DNA from: Hortaea werneckii
Taxonomy: Eukaryota; Ascomycota; Dothideomycetes; Mycosphaerellales; Teratosphaeriaceae
Assembly (NCBI GenBank): GCA_037044905.1
Contig: JBAOKB010000059.1
Span: forward strand, 1 to 64,000
DNA: 64,000 nt
Direction of reading: 5' to 3'
Shown: positions 1 to 10,332 of the stretch, piece after piece
Position numbering within the stretch: the stretch's first letter is position 1
Layout: each line of letters starts with the position of its first letter
The notes under the pieces: generated by a model
Database searches by the model: none
Told to the model about the DNA's origin: nothing
The model's input: the letters and a program-made list of their open reading frames with translations, nothing else
Made by a program: the position numbers and the translations under genes

Positions 1-112
1 ATTTGAACTTCACGTTTTTCCAAGCCTCTTCCCCCGCGGCTTAACTTCTCCACTGCAGATTAAGCCCCGCGAAGCCGTCTACGCATCTCAGCAGCTAGAT
101 TTCCAAGACTGG

Positions 113-130
113 ATGATTGCTTCTGCATAG
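113..130 (+). promoter_or_regulatory. Short upstream ORF before BET2
   Basis: ATG at 113 opens a five-codon reading frame that stops at 128-130, 46 nt before the BET2 start at 177. If it lies in the mRNA leader it could reduce translation of BET2. Transcription start is not known, so this is only a candidate. Confidence 0.35.
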
Positions 131-176
131 GCTAGCGCGGAAGCTCCAGAGAAGGAAGCTCAGAGGCGGAGACGCC

Positions 177-1338
177 ATGTCGCTTGCTGCAGGACCTGGA
201 AGAGGCGGTGGAGCGGAGAAGCCATTGCCTGAAGAGCTGAGCCTGGTCGTGGACAAACACGTGGCTTACATTCAAAGTCTGGACACAGTACGCTCTGTCG
301 GCGCGCGAAACAGGTGAGGGCACTTGCACTGACGCTGACGAACAGCGGAGAGATGAGCTGGAGTATCACCTTACCGAACACTTGCGCGTCAGCGGCATCT
401 ATTGGGGCCTGACAGCTCTCCATCTACTCGGACATCCTGACGCATTGCCGCGAGATGGCGTGCTGGATTTTGTCTGCAGCTGTTTGCGGGAGAATGGGGG
501 GTTTGGTGCAGCACCGGGACATGATGCACACATGCTGTACACGGTCTCGGCAGTACAAGTCCTTGCCCTGATCGATGGATTCGAAGATCTTGAGAAGAGA
601 GTAGAAAATGGCAAGATGAAGATTGCAAAGTTCATTTCGGGTCTACAACAACCCAACGGCACATTCGCAGGCGACGAATGGGGCGAAACGGACACCCGTT
701 TCCTTTACGGTGCCCTCAACGCCCTCTCTCTGCTCCAGATGCTTCCATCACAGCGTCCAAGCGAAGCACCTCTCATCGATGTGCCTGCAGCAACCGCTCA
801 CATCAAAGCTTGCCAGAACTTCGACGGCGGCTTTGGGGTTGCTCCCGGCCGCGAATCCCATTCCGGCCAGGTCTTCACCTGTCTTGCTGCCCTCAGCATC
901 GCAGGCGAGCTTGACTCATATCTCGGCGAAGAAGGCAAAGATCGCCTTGGAGCCTGGCTCAGTGAGCGCCAGCTCGCCAGCGGTGGATTGAACGGCAGAC
1001 CGGAGAAGCTGGTCGACAGCTGCTACAGCTGGTGGGTGGGTAGTAGCCTAGCCATGATCGGACGTTTCCACTGGATCAACGGACAGAAGTTGACCAAGTT
1101 CATCCTGGAATGTCAGGATCCGGAGCAAGGTGGGTTTGCCGACCGGCCGGGTGATATGGTGGACGTGTTTCATACCGTCTTCGCCATTACTGGCTTAAGT
1201 TTTGCTGGCTATCCTGGGATCGTCGAAGTGGATCCTGCTTAGTAAGTCCCCTCGCTGTCTTGTTTCGAATATGTTTGTTGACCGTCATGCAGTTGTATGC
1301 CTAAACATGTCATTGACAAGGTAGTGAGGCGTTGTTGA
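177..1338 (+). CDS. BET2: Rab geranylgeranyltransferase (type II) beta subunit
   Basis: Catalytic beta subunit that, with the alpha subunit and Rab escort protein, geranylgeranylates the C-terminal cysteines of Rab GTPases for vesicle traffic. I infer three exons: 177-287, 346-1241 and 1293-1338. Removing the 58-nt intron 288-345 gives the family sequence SLDTRRDELEYHLTEHLR. Removing the 51-nt intron 1242-1292 restores the typical tail VDPAYCMPKHV; without it the frame stops at VDPA. Prenyltransferase alpha-alpha repeats are visible as repeated Gly-Gly-Phe motifs (GGFGAAPG, FDGGFGVAPG, QGGFADRPG). Zinc-ligand candidates are the Asp and Cys in LVDSCYSWW and the His in DVFHTVF. About 350 residues, normal for BET2. 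The start at 177 follows a short upstream ORF at 113-130. Confidence 0.93.
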
Positions 1339-2515
1339 GGTAGCGGCACTTACAATGCATGCTCCTTCTCTCTGGGCAAACGTCTACTTTCAGAGCTGTC
1401 TGGCTCTATTTCGAATGGGGAGGTAAAGGTAGGTGGTTTCAAGTTTCGTGTTCTCGATGTAATTCAGACCTCTTGCAATCTAATAACCCAAGTTGAGCTT
1501 GACTATGAGACTGGGCTACAATGCAAGAGAAAAGCGAACGCCTTGAGCTTCTGACAATTGACCCGAGCGTCACGACCAGCTGCGTTGGGGATACTATCGG
1601 CTCATGACATTCATCTATCATGTCATATAATATTGATTGCGGCTCGTGTTTCGCAAAACTCGATCCTGCGCGAAGGGACTCGACTACGAAGCAAGATGCT
1701 TCTCCGTAAATCACGACGTCACTACCGTAGGTATCTCTCCATCGCCGGCGGCTGGCATCCGAATCCGCCCTGGGCAATCGAAGAAGTCCGCGTCCTGCTT
1801 CAGAGCGCTCTCTCGGGGATCAGCACGAGCTGCAGTAGACGGTAAGAGATGGGAGTGAGTCCTATCACACCTCACAACGCCGATTGTTCTTATTGTATCC
1901 AAGTGAGGTTGAGCGTGTTTGTGCATGTGATCGCGTGGTCACCGTGCTCGAGCTTGGCGCCTGCCATTGAACGCGCCTGCGTTGCGGAAATTGAGCACCT
2001 TCCGGTGTCTCCTCCACTTCGACCTGCAACTTCCTCTCCCTCCCACCAACTCGGAACGCGAAGATATCGACGCGGCAACGGCGACCAACACATTCATTCT
2101 GAACACCATCAGCACCTTCTTCCCATCAAGATATCACAACGTCGGACGGAAGGTCGTCGCTGGCACCTTGCCTGTCCTTTCTCCGCCTCTTCACCCTCTT
2201 CTTCTTCCCTCCTTGAACCACCCCCACCAGCCTGCTTGTCACCTTCTTCTCTATCTTGGTTTCACCCTCGTCACTCCTTGGATCTGTACACTGCCGCGGC
2301 ACCACAGTTGCCGTCAATTGCCACTGCCCCTCCACTCCTTAATGCTAATTGACACCAACGGCGGTCGACAGCACCTCCTTGAGCCAGCGTAAGCGGAATT
2401 CTACGACCACTAGTAAGACCTCCCTCCCCCAAAGAAGGGTAAGCGTGGTTTTCTCAGCATACACGGCAGCAACAGCAGCAGCAGAGCAGCAGCAGCAGCG
2501 GCGGCGGCATCGAAT
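1339..2515. other. Intergenic region, promoter/5' leader of the zinc-finger gene
   Basis: No convincing gene is seen. ORFs here on both strands are short and have no recognisable domain. From about 2020 to 2300 the plus strand is strongly pyrimidine-rich (CCTCTTCACCCTCTTCTTC-like), typical of fungal promoters and leaders, so this half probably belongs to the gene at 2516. It ends in a CAG/CGG repeat. Confidence 0.6.
2464..2511 (+). repeat. CAG/CGG trinucleotide-rich tract
   Basis: An imperfect run of CAG (with CAA and one out-of-phase AGAG) followed by CGG triplets lies directly upstream of the ATG at 2516, in the probable 5' leader. It is a microsatellite-like, length-variable site. Confidence 0.8.
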
Positions 2516-4399
2516 ATGAACATCATGAACGGACCATCTACGATCCCTTTAACTTGCAATATCTGCACCAGGAGACCCGACTTCTCCGATGTCAGCCATC
2601 TACTCACCCACATAGCTAGCAAGGGCCATCTAAGCAGCTATTACAAGATCAAAGTCAAGGCTTCAGCCGATCCAGCATGCAGGAGGCAGATCGAAGAGTA
2701 CGACGATTGGTATGCCGAATGGAATCTCGATGAGCTCATGAGAGACCGTATGAGCCAGAAGGAGAGGCGGAGCGCGCGTGGAACGGGCAGCGGCACAACG
2801 ATGGCTGCTCCACGGAGGGGCTCCGCAGGTCAGTCGAGAAGATCTCAAAGAAAGCGCCGAGCCAAAGCCAGAGCTGACAACAAGCCTGCCGCAGCTGCGA
2901 GCCATTCCTCTCGGAGCACTCCAGCAGCTGCCATGGGTGGCCGCAACAATCGCCAGCAACCTCGTCAGCTGCGTGACAGCCTGCTTAACCCGCGTCTCGG
3001 CCGCAGCTTTATGGCTGATCCGTACTCTCGCCCCGTAACCCCAGGGTCTGGCATCTCACCCACAAGCGGCCTGAATAGCTTTTACGCGCCACCGATGCCG
3101 AGTTGGCCTTCGACTCCCTACGGCGACATGCCCATCAAGCGCGAGAGCATCGGTAGCTCGCTGTCAGACGAAAGCTTCGGCATTGATGCAGACAGCGCGT
3201 TCCATCCACCGCCGACTCGCCGCTATGGAGGCAGACTGAGCGATGAGGACGATTCGCCGCCGAATGAGGACGAATGGGAGATGGATGAGACAACTTCGGA
3301 TGCCGCCAAGCTCAAGGGTGTCTTCTGGCCAGGCATGGCCATGTTTGACTCTGCCACTCCTGAGATGAAGCGGAAGCGCAACCAGAAGAAGGACTACTCA
3401 GTCATGGAGCAGCTTAGAGCCACCAGCGAGTACGTCGAGCCGAACGAGTTGATCTTCGATGTCACTGGTGCCTTCCGCAAGCAGCGTGTCATCACTGGTA
3501 ATCCGGAGCTAGAAGACGATGAAAGCCTGCTGTCTGGCGAGGCTTCTCCAGAGCCTGAACCACCGAAGAAGCGTCAAGCCCGTCGAGCGAGGCCTGCTCT
3601 TTTGGAGAAGAATGTCAACACTGGCCGAGTGCTGCGTCAACGCCGCTCTGCGCATGCTCCTGGTGGTCTGGTTAGGTCAACCAGGCCTTACTGTGATGGA
3701 CCGGTCTCCGAAGAGGATGATTCACTCACCTTCGGGCCACCGGGTCGCAGGCAGCATGCCCCGCAGCGGAGAGGCATGAGTATCCATCGCGATAACACAG
3801 GTCCTGAGATCACTTTTGACTCTGGTCTCACGGCTCCGCCTGCAGGCTACGCCCCCGCTGGTATGCGCAATCCGTTCCAAGCCGTCTCCAACTTCATGCA
3901 GCCTTCTCAATCCAGCTTCGCCGGCAATCCAGCCCGGAACCATCAGCGTCTTCCTTCACTGAACTTCAACGACCCTGGTTTCGGCACCTCCTTTCGTCCA
4001 TCTTCTGCTGGCAACAATTTGCCTGCCTCCAACTACGCCAGCTTCGGTGGATTGAATACCCATACTCTCTTCCAGAACAGCCTGTGGCCGGCTCCGAACG
4101 GCGGCTCTGCTCTCGGGGCGTTCGCGCAGCAATTCGGCCTCGGTGGGGGCCAGCCCAATGCTTTCGGCAACAACACTAATGTCTTTTCACCCAGCTACCA
4201 GAACCATGGTAACAATAGTGGTGACTGGGGCGACATCTTCAACGGTTTTGGCCAACCTCAAAACAACCTATCCGGCATTGCTCCTGACAATGTTCAGCCA
4301 GCAGGCGTCGAGCTCAACCCGCTCTTCTTCAGCAGCGCCGGTGCCCTGCCGCGCGACGACGACGAAGCCACAATATCGGCCCCGCAGAGCGAGCACTGA
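2516..4399 (+). CDS. U1-type C2H2 zinc-finger protein, conserved, function unknown
   Basis: A 627-residue intronless protein. Residues 14-38 have the spacing C14-x2-C17-x14-H32-x5-H38, the long H-x5-H of U1/matrin-type fingers that often bind RNA or structured nucleic acid. A charged RDRMSQKERRSARG stretch and Ser/Arg/Gln-rich low complexity follow. Around residues 270-330 is a more conserved-looking block (GVFWPGMAMFDSATPEMKRKR ... EPNELIFDVTGAFRKQR). The last 180 residues are Asn/Gly/Phe/Pro-rich and look disordered. Basic patches (KKRQARRAR) suggest a nuclear protein. I recognise the type as conserved in Pezizomycotina but know no assigned function. The ATG at 2516 is the first before the finger. 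Confidence 0.82.
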   Translation: MNIMNGPSTIPLTCNICTRRPDFSDVSHLLTHIASKGHLSSYYKIKVKASADPACRRQIEEYDDWYAEWNLDELMRDRMSQKERRSARGTGSGTTMAAPRRGSAGQSRRSQRKRRAKARADNKPAAAASHSSRSTPAAAMGGRNNRQQPRQLRDSLLNPRLGRSFMADPYSRPVTPGSGISPTSGLNSFYAPPMPSWPSTPYGDMPIKRESIGSSLSDESFGIDADSAFHPPPTRRYGGRLSDEDDSPPNEDEWEMDETTSDAAKLKGVFWPGMAMFDSATPEMKRKRNQKKDYSVMEQLRATSEYVEPNELIFDVTGAFRKQRVITGNPELEDDESLLSGEASPEPEPPKKRQARRARPALLEKNVNTGRVLRQRRSAHAPGGLVRSTRPYCDGPVSEEDDSLTFGPPGRRQHAPQRRGMSIHRDNTGPEITFDSGLTAPPAGYAPAGMRNPFQAVSNFMQPSQSSFAGNPARNHQRLPSLNFNDPGFGTSFRPSSAGNNLPASNYASFGGLNTHTLFQNSLWPAPNGGSALGAFAQQFGLGGGQPNAFGNNTNVFSPSYQNHGNNSGDWGDIFNGFGQPQNNLSGIAPDNVQPAGVELNPLFFSSAGALPRDDDEATISAPQSEH

Positions 4400-5422
4400 G
4401 ATCCAGCACGTGCCCGGCATATGCACTAACATTGCTTATCCTTCGCCGTCGATATCGCTCGTACTACCTCGGAGCAGATGACGACTTTCGTGTATCATAT
4501 GACTCGACAGGAGGACGAAACTGCTTCTATTACACATGTACTCCCTGCAGCATGGAAACGCTGTATTGTTGATAGCTCTGAGAGGCTCACATGTACTCCA
4601 CTGCGTAATGTGTGCTTCATAGTGCCGGAAAAAGAGAAGGACCGCAGGAGATATAATGGTCGATGTTAATGCTTGGGAATTGGAAGGAGGAGAGATGCGA
4701 AAGTGGGATGGATGGGGCTCGGTGGTGATGAGAACAGGAAGTGAGTGAGTGAATGAGAGGTGCTATCGGATCGCTGTATGAAAGTCTATTATGTACCATA
4801 TGTACCTTTCTTTTTGCTGGGAGAGAGAGCAGTACATGTAGCTTGAGGTAGCGGGCCGTGATTGCCGCCATGATGATCATGATGTGCCGATTTGTTTCCT
4901 TGATACGCTTACGCTGTTGGTGCCACGATGCGCTGATGGTCAGTGCCTAGGTAAGCTCGGAATGAACCTCATGAGTCGTTTGATCACACGGAAAGGTGGA
5001 ATAACGGAAGCTTGAAGCCCTGTAGCTGTGCTAAGGTAAGGTATGTACGTACAATGATGATACGCTGGTGGCAGACAGGGCGGGCCGCTGAATCCTTCGC
5101 GCCCATTCACCCTCCTCCGACAGCTACAGTACAGTACCTCGGGAGGTAGAAACGCCTTCCAAACAGCACGTGTTGACTAGATTTTCACGTCGTTTAACAC
5201 TATCGCTTGGAGCAGGTGACAGGACGTCAGTCTGAACAAAGCTAGAAGCCTATCTGTCTCAAGCGTCTCGGAACGATTGATATGCGCACGTCAAACCTTC
5301 ATTTGGACAGAGACCTCGAGAGGAAGTGGCGTTGCACAACGCCACCTCTGATGAACAACAACTGTAAACCAGAAGCCTTTCGTTTAGATATTTATTCGGG
5401 GTTTACTCAACAATAGAGCGCC
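4400..5422. other. Intergenic region, nothing recognised
   Basis: This is the 3' flank of the zinc-finger gene and the promoter of the Zn2Cys6 gene. It contains one CACGTG at 5167-5172 and only ORFs under 90 codons without domains. Confidence 0.6.
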
Positions 5423-7093
5423 ATGCCTCTCCGCTCAACGGGCTGCTATACCTGCCGCAAACGCAAGATCCGATGCGATGAGACACGGCCTCAGTGCAAG
5501 AAGTGCGGCACCCACGGCGTGAAATGCCCCGGCTATCGGGATCCAGATGACGACTTTAGAGATCAGACTTCTATTACAGCACAAAAGGCGGAAATCAAGT
5601 ACCGTGCGAAAGCGGCTGGTAGAGGAAAACGGGGTGGAAATGGTCTTGTGAAAATTGTTGAGGAGTATAATGTGCAACCTACGCCCGGAACTCTACAATC
5701 ATGCAACAATTCCTCCAGGACTACAACGAGCGGCACACCGCCCCATGCAGCAGCCATCCGCGACCTGCTCAGTCCCGCCGCGGTCCGGACCCAGCTCTAC
5801 TCAACCTTCATGACCATCTACCTACCCCAAAAGACGTCCCGCATCGACCACTTCTCCTTCTACGAGCTCCTCGCCAGCAGAAGCCCCAACCCCACCACCT
5901 CACCCGGAGAGGAAGGAGTAGAAACCGTCCTCTCTTCCTCCCTCGACGCCCTCTCCCTGGTCACAATCGGCGCCACATCCCACAACCAGACCTTCCTCGA
6001 CCAGAGCGTGCGCGCCTACGGCTCAGCGCTCACCCGACTCCGACACACACTCACCCGACCCGGCGCGGTGCAGAACGACGACCTCCTCGCCGCGACGAAC
6101 GTGCTCGGGCAGTGCGCACTGTACGAGGAGATCGCGCAGCGGGCGCAGGGCTGGACGGCGCATACGGCGGGACTGCAGCAGTTGATTGCCGCGCGAGGGG
6201 GGCCGGGGAGTCTGCAGTCGCCGCTCGCGACGCTGATGTTTTCCAGTCTGCGGCATTCGGCGTTGTGTGCGGGGCTGATAGGCCGGAAGGCGCCGTTGAT
6301 GGCGCGGCCGGAGTGGAGGAGGAAGGCGCGGGAGACGCTGGTGGATGGTGCGCTGCAGGATGGGTTGATGGGGGTGGGGGAACGGTCGGTGGGGTTTTAT
6401 GATGCGGCGATTCAGGTCCCGGGTTTGTTGGAGAGGTATGATGATCTGGTTGCTGGGATGGGGGCTGGTAGTACGACTGTGAGGGATTTGGAGGGGCTTT
6501 TGGCTGACTGTGGGAGGGTTGAGAGGAAGATGCGGGATTGCTTTTGGGGGTGGCAAATTGAGCACGCTCTTTTACATGGGCCTTGGACCTACGACCTCCA
6601 TGGAAAAGAAGACGGAGGCGGAAAGGATTTCTCTTTTTTCACCGAGGAACCGATCGAAAACTTCCCAACTTTCTGCCAAGTCTTCCCTGATAGGGAGACT
6701 TTTCCGCACGCCTACACCTTCCCAAGCTTCTCCATCGCCTACCTCGCCAGCCTCTACTGGATGTGTCTGCACTTCCTCCGCACCACCGTACAGCAGACGC
6801 ACAAGCTCCGTCACGATCTGGACCAGACCTGGTACCCTGACCCGGGGGACGAAGTCAACGAGGAAGAGCTGTTAGAGCTCATCTTCCACCTTTGCAAGAC
6901 TATCCCCTTCTTCTGCGAACCGGTCTCGGGCTCCACAGGTCACATTGGCATCTTCCTTCCTATGCGCACGGCGGCGATTTATTTCACTCAGCGTGGCCAT
7001 TGGAAGTATGCGCGGTGGGTGGGCATGGTTCGAAGTTGTGTCTTTACGAAGGGTCTTGCGCCGCCGAATGTTGGTGATCCGGTGACGAGGTGA
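5423..7093 (+). CDS. Zn2Cys6 transcription factor with fungal-specific TF domain
   Basis: A 556-residue intronless protein. The N-terminus has a binuclear zinc cluster with cysteines at 8, 11, 18, 25, 28 and 35 (CYTCRKRKIRCDETRPQCKK), followed by the usual CPGYRDP. The rest is a long helical region of the fungal-specific transcription factor type (PF11951-like, by general appearance). The predicted role is sequence-specific nuclear transcription regulation; the target is unknown. It converges with MGS1 (268-nt spacer). Third positions are C-rich from about 5,790 to 6,110 and G-rich from about 6,130 to 6,560, a sharp strand-skew switch within one frame. Neighbours give no pathway clue. Confidence 0.9.
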   Translation: MPLRSTGCYTCRKRKIRCDETRPQCKKCGTHGVKCPGYRDPDDDFRDQTSITAQKAEIKYRAKAAGRGKRGGNGLVKIVEEYNVQPTPGTLQSCNNSSRTTTSGTPPHAAAIRDLLSPAAVRTQLYSTFMTIYLPQKTSRIDHFSFYELLASRSPNPTTSPGEEGVETVLSSSLDALSLVTIGATSHNQTFLDQSVRAYGSALTRLRHTLTRPGAVQNDDLLAATNVLGQCALYEEIAQRAQGWTAHTAGLQQLIAARGGPGSLQSPLATLMFSSLRHSALCAGLIGRKAPLMARPEWRRKARETLVDGALQDGLMGVGERSVGFYDAAIQVPGLLERYDDLVAGMGAGSTTVRDLEGLLADCGRVERKMRDCFWGWQIEHALLHGPWTYDLHGKEDGGGKDFSFFTEEPIENFPTFCQVFPDRETFPHAYTFPSFSIAYLASLYWMCLHFLRTTVQQTHKLRHDLDQTWYPDPGDEVNEEELLELIFHLCKTIPFFCEPVSGSTGHIGIFLPMRTAAIYFTQRGHWKYARWVGMVRSCVFTKGLAPPNVGDPVTR

Positions 7094-7361
7094 TGATTTT
7101 GGGCAATGAGGCGTGGATAGAGCACACCCAAGTTGTGTTGCCGAAGTGATAGGTGTTAAGAATGATTTTTCCTTGTGATCTTGATACCTGGATCGGAGTA
7201 TCATATCTCGTACCGAAACGGAAGTCTTCGCAAGATGGACGCCTAGACAGGTCGGAGAAAAATTGTGATCCAAGCGTGATCATTCCCAAAATATTCAGCA
7301 GCTGCGATAGATTCTGGACACAGAGATTGGTGACCATCTCAGCGGACTTCTTGATACTCAT

Positions 7362-9218
7362 TCAATCGCCATCCGGATTCAACAGCATCTCGTCACCGCC
7401 ACCCTCGTACTCTCTGGCGACCTTGTCCTGCTCGTCCATCTCAGCGATCTCGGGATCAATCGTCTCACCTAAATCTCTCGAGCCCAAGAATCTTCTGCCC
7501 TCAAGCTTCTCCGGTAAGTACTCCTGCACAACCCGGCCATCGACAAAGTCAGGGTTGTACTTGTATTCCTTGCCGTATCCAAGCTCTTTCATTAGCTTGG
7601 TCGGCGCGTTACGCAAGTGGATGGGAATAGGTAGGCCGGCCACACCAGGCTCGGCGAGCGCTGCGTACGCTGCTTTCAGACCCCTGTACGCCCTCGTGCT
7701 CTTGGGTGCAAGGCTGAGAGCCACAGCGCAATGCGCGAGATTGATACGGCATTCTGGCATTCCGATCTTTTCCGCGGCTTGGTATGTGCTTGTCGCCAAA
7801 CCTAGCATGGTGTTGTCGGCCAGTCCCACGTCCTCGCTCGCAATCACCACCATGCGGCGGGCGACATACAAGGGATCCTCGCCGCTCTGCAGCATACGTG
7901 CGAGGTAGTAAAGTGCGGCATCGGGCGAGGAGCCGCGGACGGATTTGTGGAATGCGGAGATGGTGTCGTAGTGCTGATCGCCAGCGCGGTCGTAGACGAG
8001 AGTTTGAGTGAGCGAGGCTTTAATTTCTTCCGCTGTAGTGCCGGGCCGCTGACATAGGTCAAGTGCTAGCTCCAACAAGTTCAGCCCAGTTCTCGCATCG
8101 CCGTCAGCGAAGTTGGCGAGGTAGCGGACCAGTGAACAGTTGTCTTTGGTTAAAAGATGGAAGCTGTTTTTCTCGTCCAGCTTTTCATCATCTGACTGCG
8201 CAGCCTGATCATCAGCCGACGAGTCAGATGAAGGGGTATTAGATAGCCCCGGCACCTCTCTCGCAAGCGCCTTTTGCAGGATGGCAAATACATCCTCGTC
8301 CGTAAGCTTCGACAAAGTGAATGTTCTGCACCGGCTCAGCAGCGCATTGACAACCTTGAAACTCGGGTTCTCCGTCGTAGCCCCAATCAAAGTGACCTCA
8401 CCTCTCTCGACCGGCCCGAGAAAGACGTCTTGCTGACTCTTACTGAATCGGTGGATCTCATCGCAAAAGATAATCGTCTTCCTCCCCGTCAAGCCAAGCT
8501 CGTTCTTCGCTTCCGCAAAGATCTTCTTGCATTCCTGCACGCCGGACGAGGTGCTGTTGATTTCCACAAAGCGCGTCCCAGCCGTCTGTGCGATCAGGCG
8601 CGCAATGGTTGTCTTCCCTGTTCCGGGCCCTCCCCATAATACCATTGATGGAACCCGGTCTGATAGTATCAGATTTCTTAATACACCATTCGGTCCTACA
8701 AGGTCTTGGCCTGCAACTTCGTCTAGAGTGCGAGGGCGCATGCGATCGGCTAGAGGGGCGTGGGCATTTTTGACTTTCTTCTTGGGAGGCTCAACGGCTG
8801 GAAGGGCTTGTGGCGCTGTCTCTGAATTTCCTGGCGTTGTCTCGTCTTTCAAGAGATTTCTCTTTGTCCCACCGCTGGTCGCTACTGGCGCAGTAGAGGG
8901 CGGGGCATTGAACTGCGGCGGATATGTGCTCGCGCCCATATGCCCCGAAGGACTCGAGCCCCAGTCTCCACTTTCATCCTTGAAGCTCACGCCCTTCTTG
9001 CTGGCGGGAGTGAAAAAAGTCTTCGCCTTTTCCTCCTTCTCTTGCCTCTCCTGCTTCTCCTTCTTTTTGCCCTTCAAACCTCCATGACTGTTGGCACTGC
9101 TGCCCTGCGTCGCGGCCGGCGGCGTCGGCTCGTCGATAAAATCCTTACATTCGCTGTCAATATGACGGTTGATGTTCAGCTCCCTTACTGGCTTGTCGCA
9201 GATCGGGCACGAGACCAT
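7362..9218 (-). CDS. MGS1: WRNIP1/Mgs1-type AAA+ ATPase (replication-fork maintenance)
   Basis: A 618-residue protein, intronless. Order: a UBZ4 ubiquitin-binding zinc finger at residues 4-24 (C4, C7, H19, C24 in CPICDKPVRELNINRHIDSEC), a disordered Lys/Glu linker, then the AAA+ module with Walker A GGPGTGKT (196-203) and Walker B FCDEIH (D253, E254), and a C-terminal MgsA/RarA-like helical domain (SAFHKSVRGSSPDAALYYLARM). Family members bind ubiquitylated PCNA and act at stalled forks. The start at 9218 is fixed by the zinc finger, which begins three residues in. A Ser/Asp-rich insertion (PSSDSSADDQ) interrupts the region after the AAA core. Confidence 0.95.
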   Translation of the reverse strand: MVSCPICDKPVRELNINRHIDSECKDFIDEPTPPAATQGSSANSHGGLKGKKKEKQERQEKEEKAKTFFTPASKKGVSFKDESGDWGSSPSGHMGASTYPPQFNAPPSTAPVATSGGTKRNLLKDETTPGNSETAPQALPAVEPPKKKVKNAHAPLADRMRPRTLDEVAGQDLVGPNGVLRNLILSDRVPSMVLWGGPGTGKTTIARLIAQTAGTRFVEINSTSSGVQECKKIFAEAKNELGLTGRKTIIFCDEIHRFSKSQQDVFLGPVERGEVTLIGATTENPSFKVVNALLSRCRTFTLSKLTDEDVFAILQKALAREVPGLSNTPSSDSSADDQAAQSDDEKLDEKNSFHLLTKDNCSLVRYLANFADGDARTGLNLLELALDLCQRPGTTAEEIKASLTQTLVYDRAGDQHYDTISAFHKSVRGSSPDAALYYLARMLQSGEDPLYVARRMVVIASEDVGLADNTMLGLATSTYQAAEKIGMPECRINLAHCAVALSLAPKSTRAYRGLKAAYAALAEPGVAGLPIPIHLRNAPTKLMKELGYGKEYKYNPDFVDGRVVQEYLPEKLEGRRFLGSRDLGETIDPEIAEMDEQDKVAREYEGGGDEMLLNPDGD

Positions 9219-10332
9219 TGGGTCGACATGGACGAGTAAATGGGATTCGACGCCTCGACAGCTGAAAACGCGTTTCGCGGATGACGCGACTTCGGTACGC
9301 CATCGCGGGCTGATGCCGCGATCAATTGGCGCTAGCAGGGATGCGACATGGGGTACATTAGTGTCTCTTTACGAGTCAATTCCCTTTCCTCACCCAACAT
9401 CTTTCTGGCGCATCGAGGCATAGCTCCGGACGGGTCGTGTTCAATGTAATGGCAGAACCATGTCGGAATTATCAGACTGACTGTTCGGTTTAGTCAGCAA
9501 TAGCAACAATCAGCCGTTGCGGTGTTGCTCTCACAGTTGCAACAAGGGCCATTGTCTTCCATCTGCGTGACGTGTAGTTGGAACTTATAGCATGAGCCCC
9601 GCGCAGTGTGTTTTTTTTTTTTTCTTTTTTCCTTCTCCTTCAAATCATGCGGTATACAGGAAATAGCTGTGGTATACAGGACATAGCATTCATAGATTTC
9701 GTAAGAAATGCGGCAGCACAAAAATAAGAAAAAGGGAAGTAGAAAGCCAGATCCAGCGTCTATTTTCATTCAATGGTGCTTGGCTCTTCGGCCAAAGTCC
9801 AACGCGATAATGAAAATCATTTCCTTTGTCTCTTTGTGCGGAATATCAAATGGCTATCTTATATCCTTTTGCGCTGTCAAAAACAGATTAACGAAATATG
9901 CCTCAACAACTCGAAGTACACTTAGCCTCGATTAAGCGAAGGCCTGGGATGTTTCCGCCATCAATTACAGGCTCAATGCTAGCCATTGTAGGCATGGTAA
10001 GCTTCTATTTGAATTGCAAAAGAAATGCAGTGTTTCTAGCGTTCTGCGTCCTGTTGATGCCAGACATTAATATCGCGGCAAACCGGTTGGTGCTGAACTG
10101 ATTTTGACGCGAATGTGTTGTAGCGTAAGACAGCATGGGTGCAGCACAAGCTACTGGCGTGGCTCTTAAGCTCCATACGGCTCAAGTGAATTACCGTGCG
10201 GGAGTTGTCAAGGCTTCGATGTCCTTTCTGACACAATGACATTCACAAAACTTCACGCTCTCTGACGAGATACATGCAGTGTAGCAACAAAGCCTTTTTC
10301 TTCAACCCTTTTCGCCCACACCGCGATTACAT
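9219..10332. other. Intergenic region, relatively AT-rich
   Basis: No supported gene. The region holds a T-rich tract at about 9611-9632 and only ORFs under 100 codons. The first part is the MGS1 promoter and the last part the promoter of the gene at 10333. Between about 9,400 and 10,200 it is visibly more AT-rich than the flanks. Confidence 0.55.

Noticed and set aside
6023..6565. 180-codon minus-strand ORF within the Zn2Cys6 gene
   Set aside because: Shadow of the strongly biased codon use of the plus-strand gene (Pro/Arg/His-rich, no domain).
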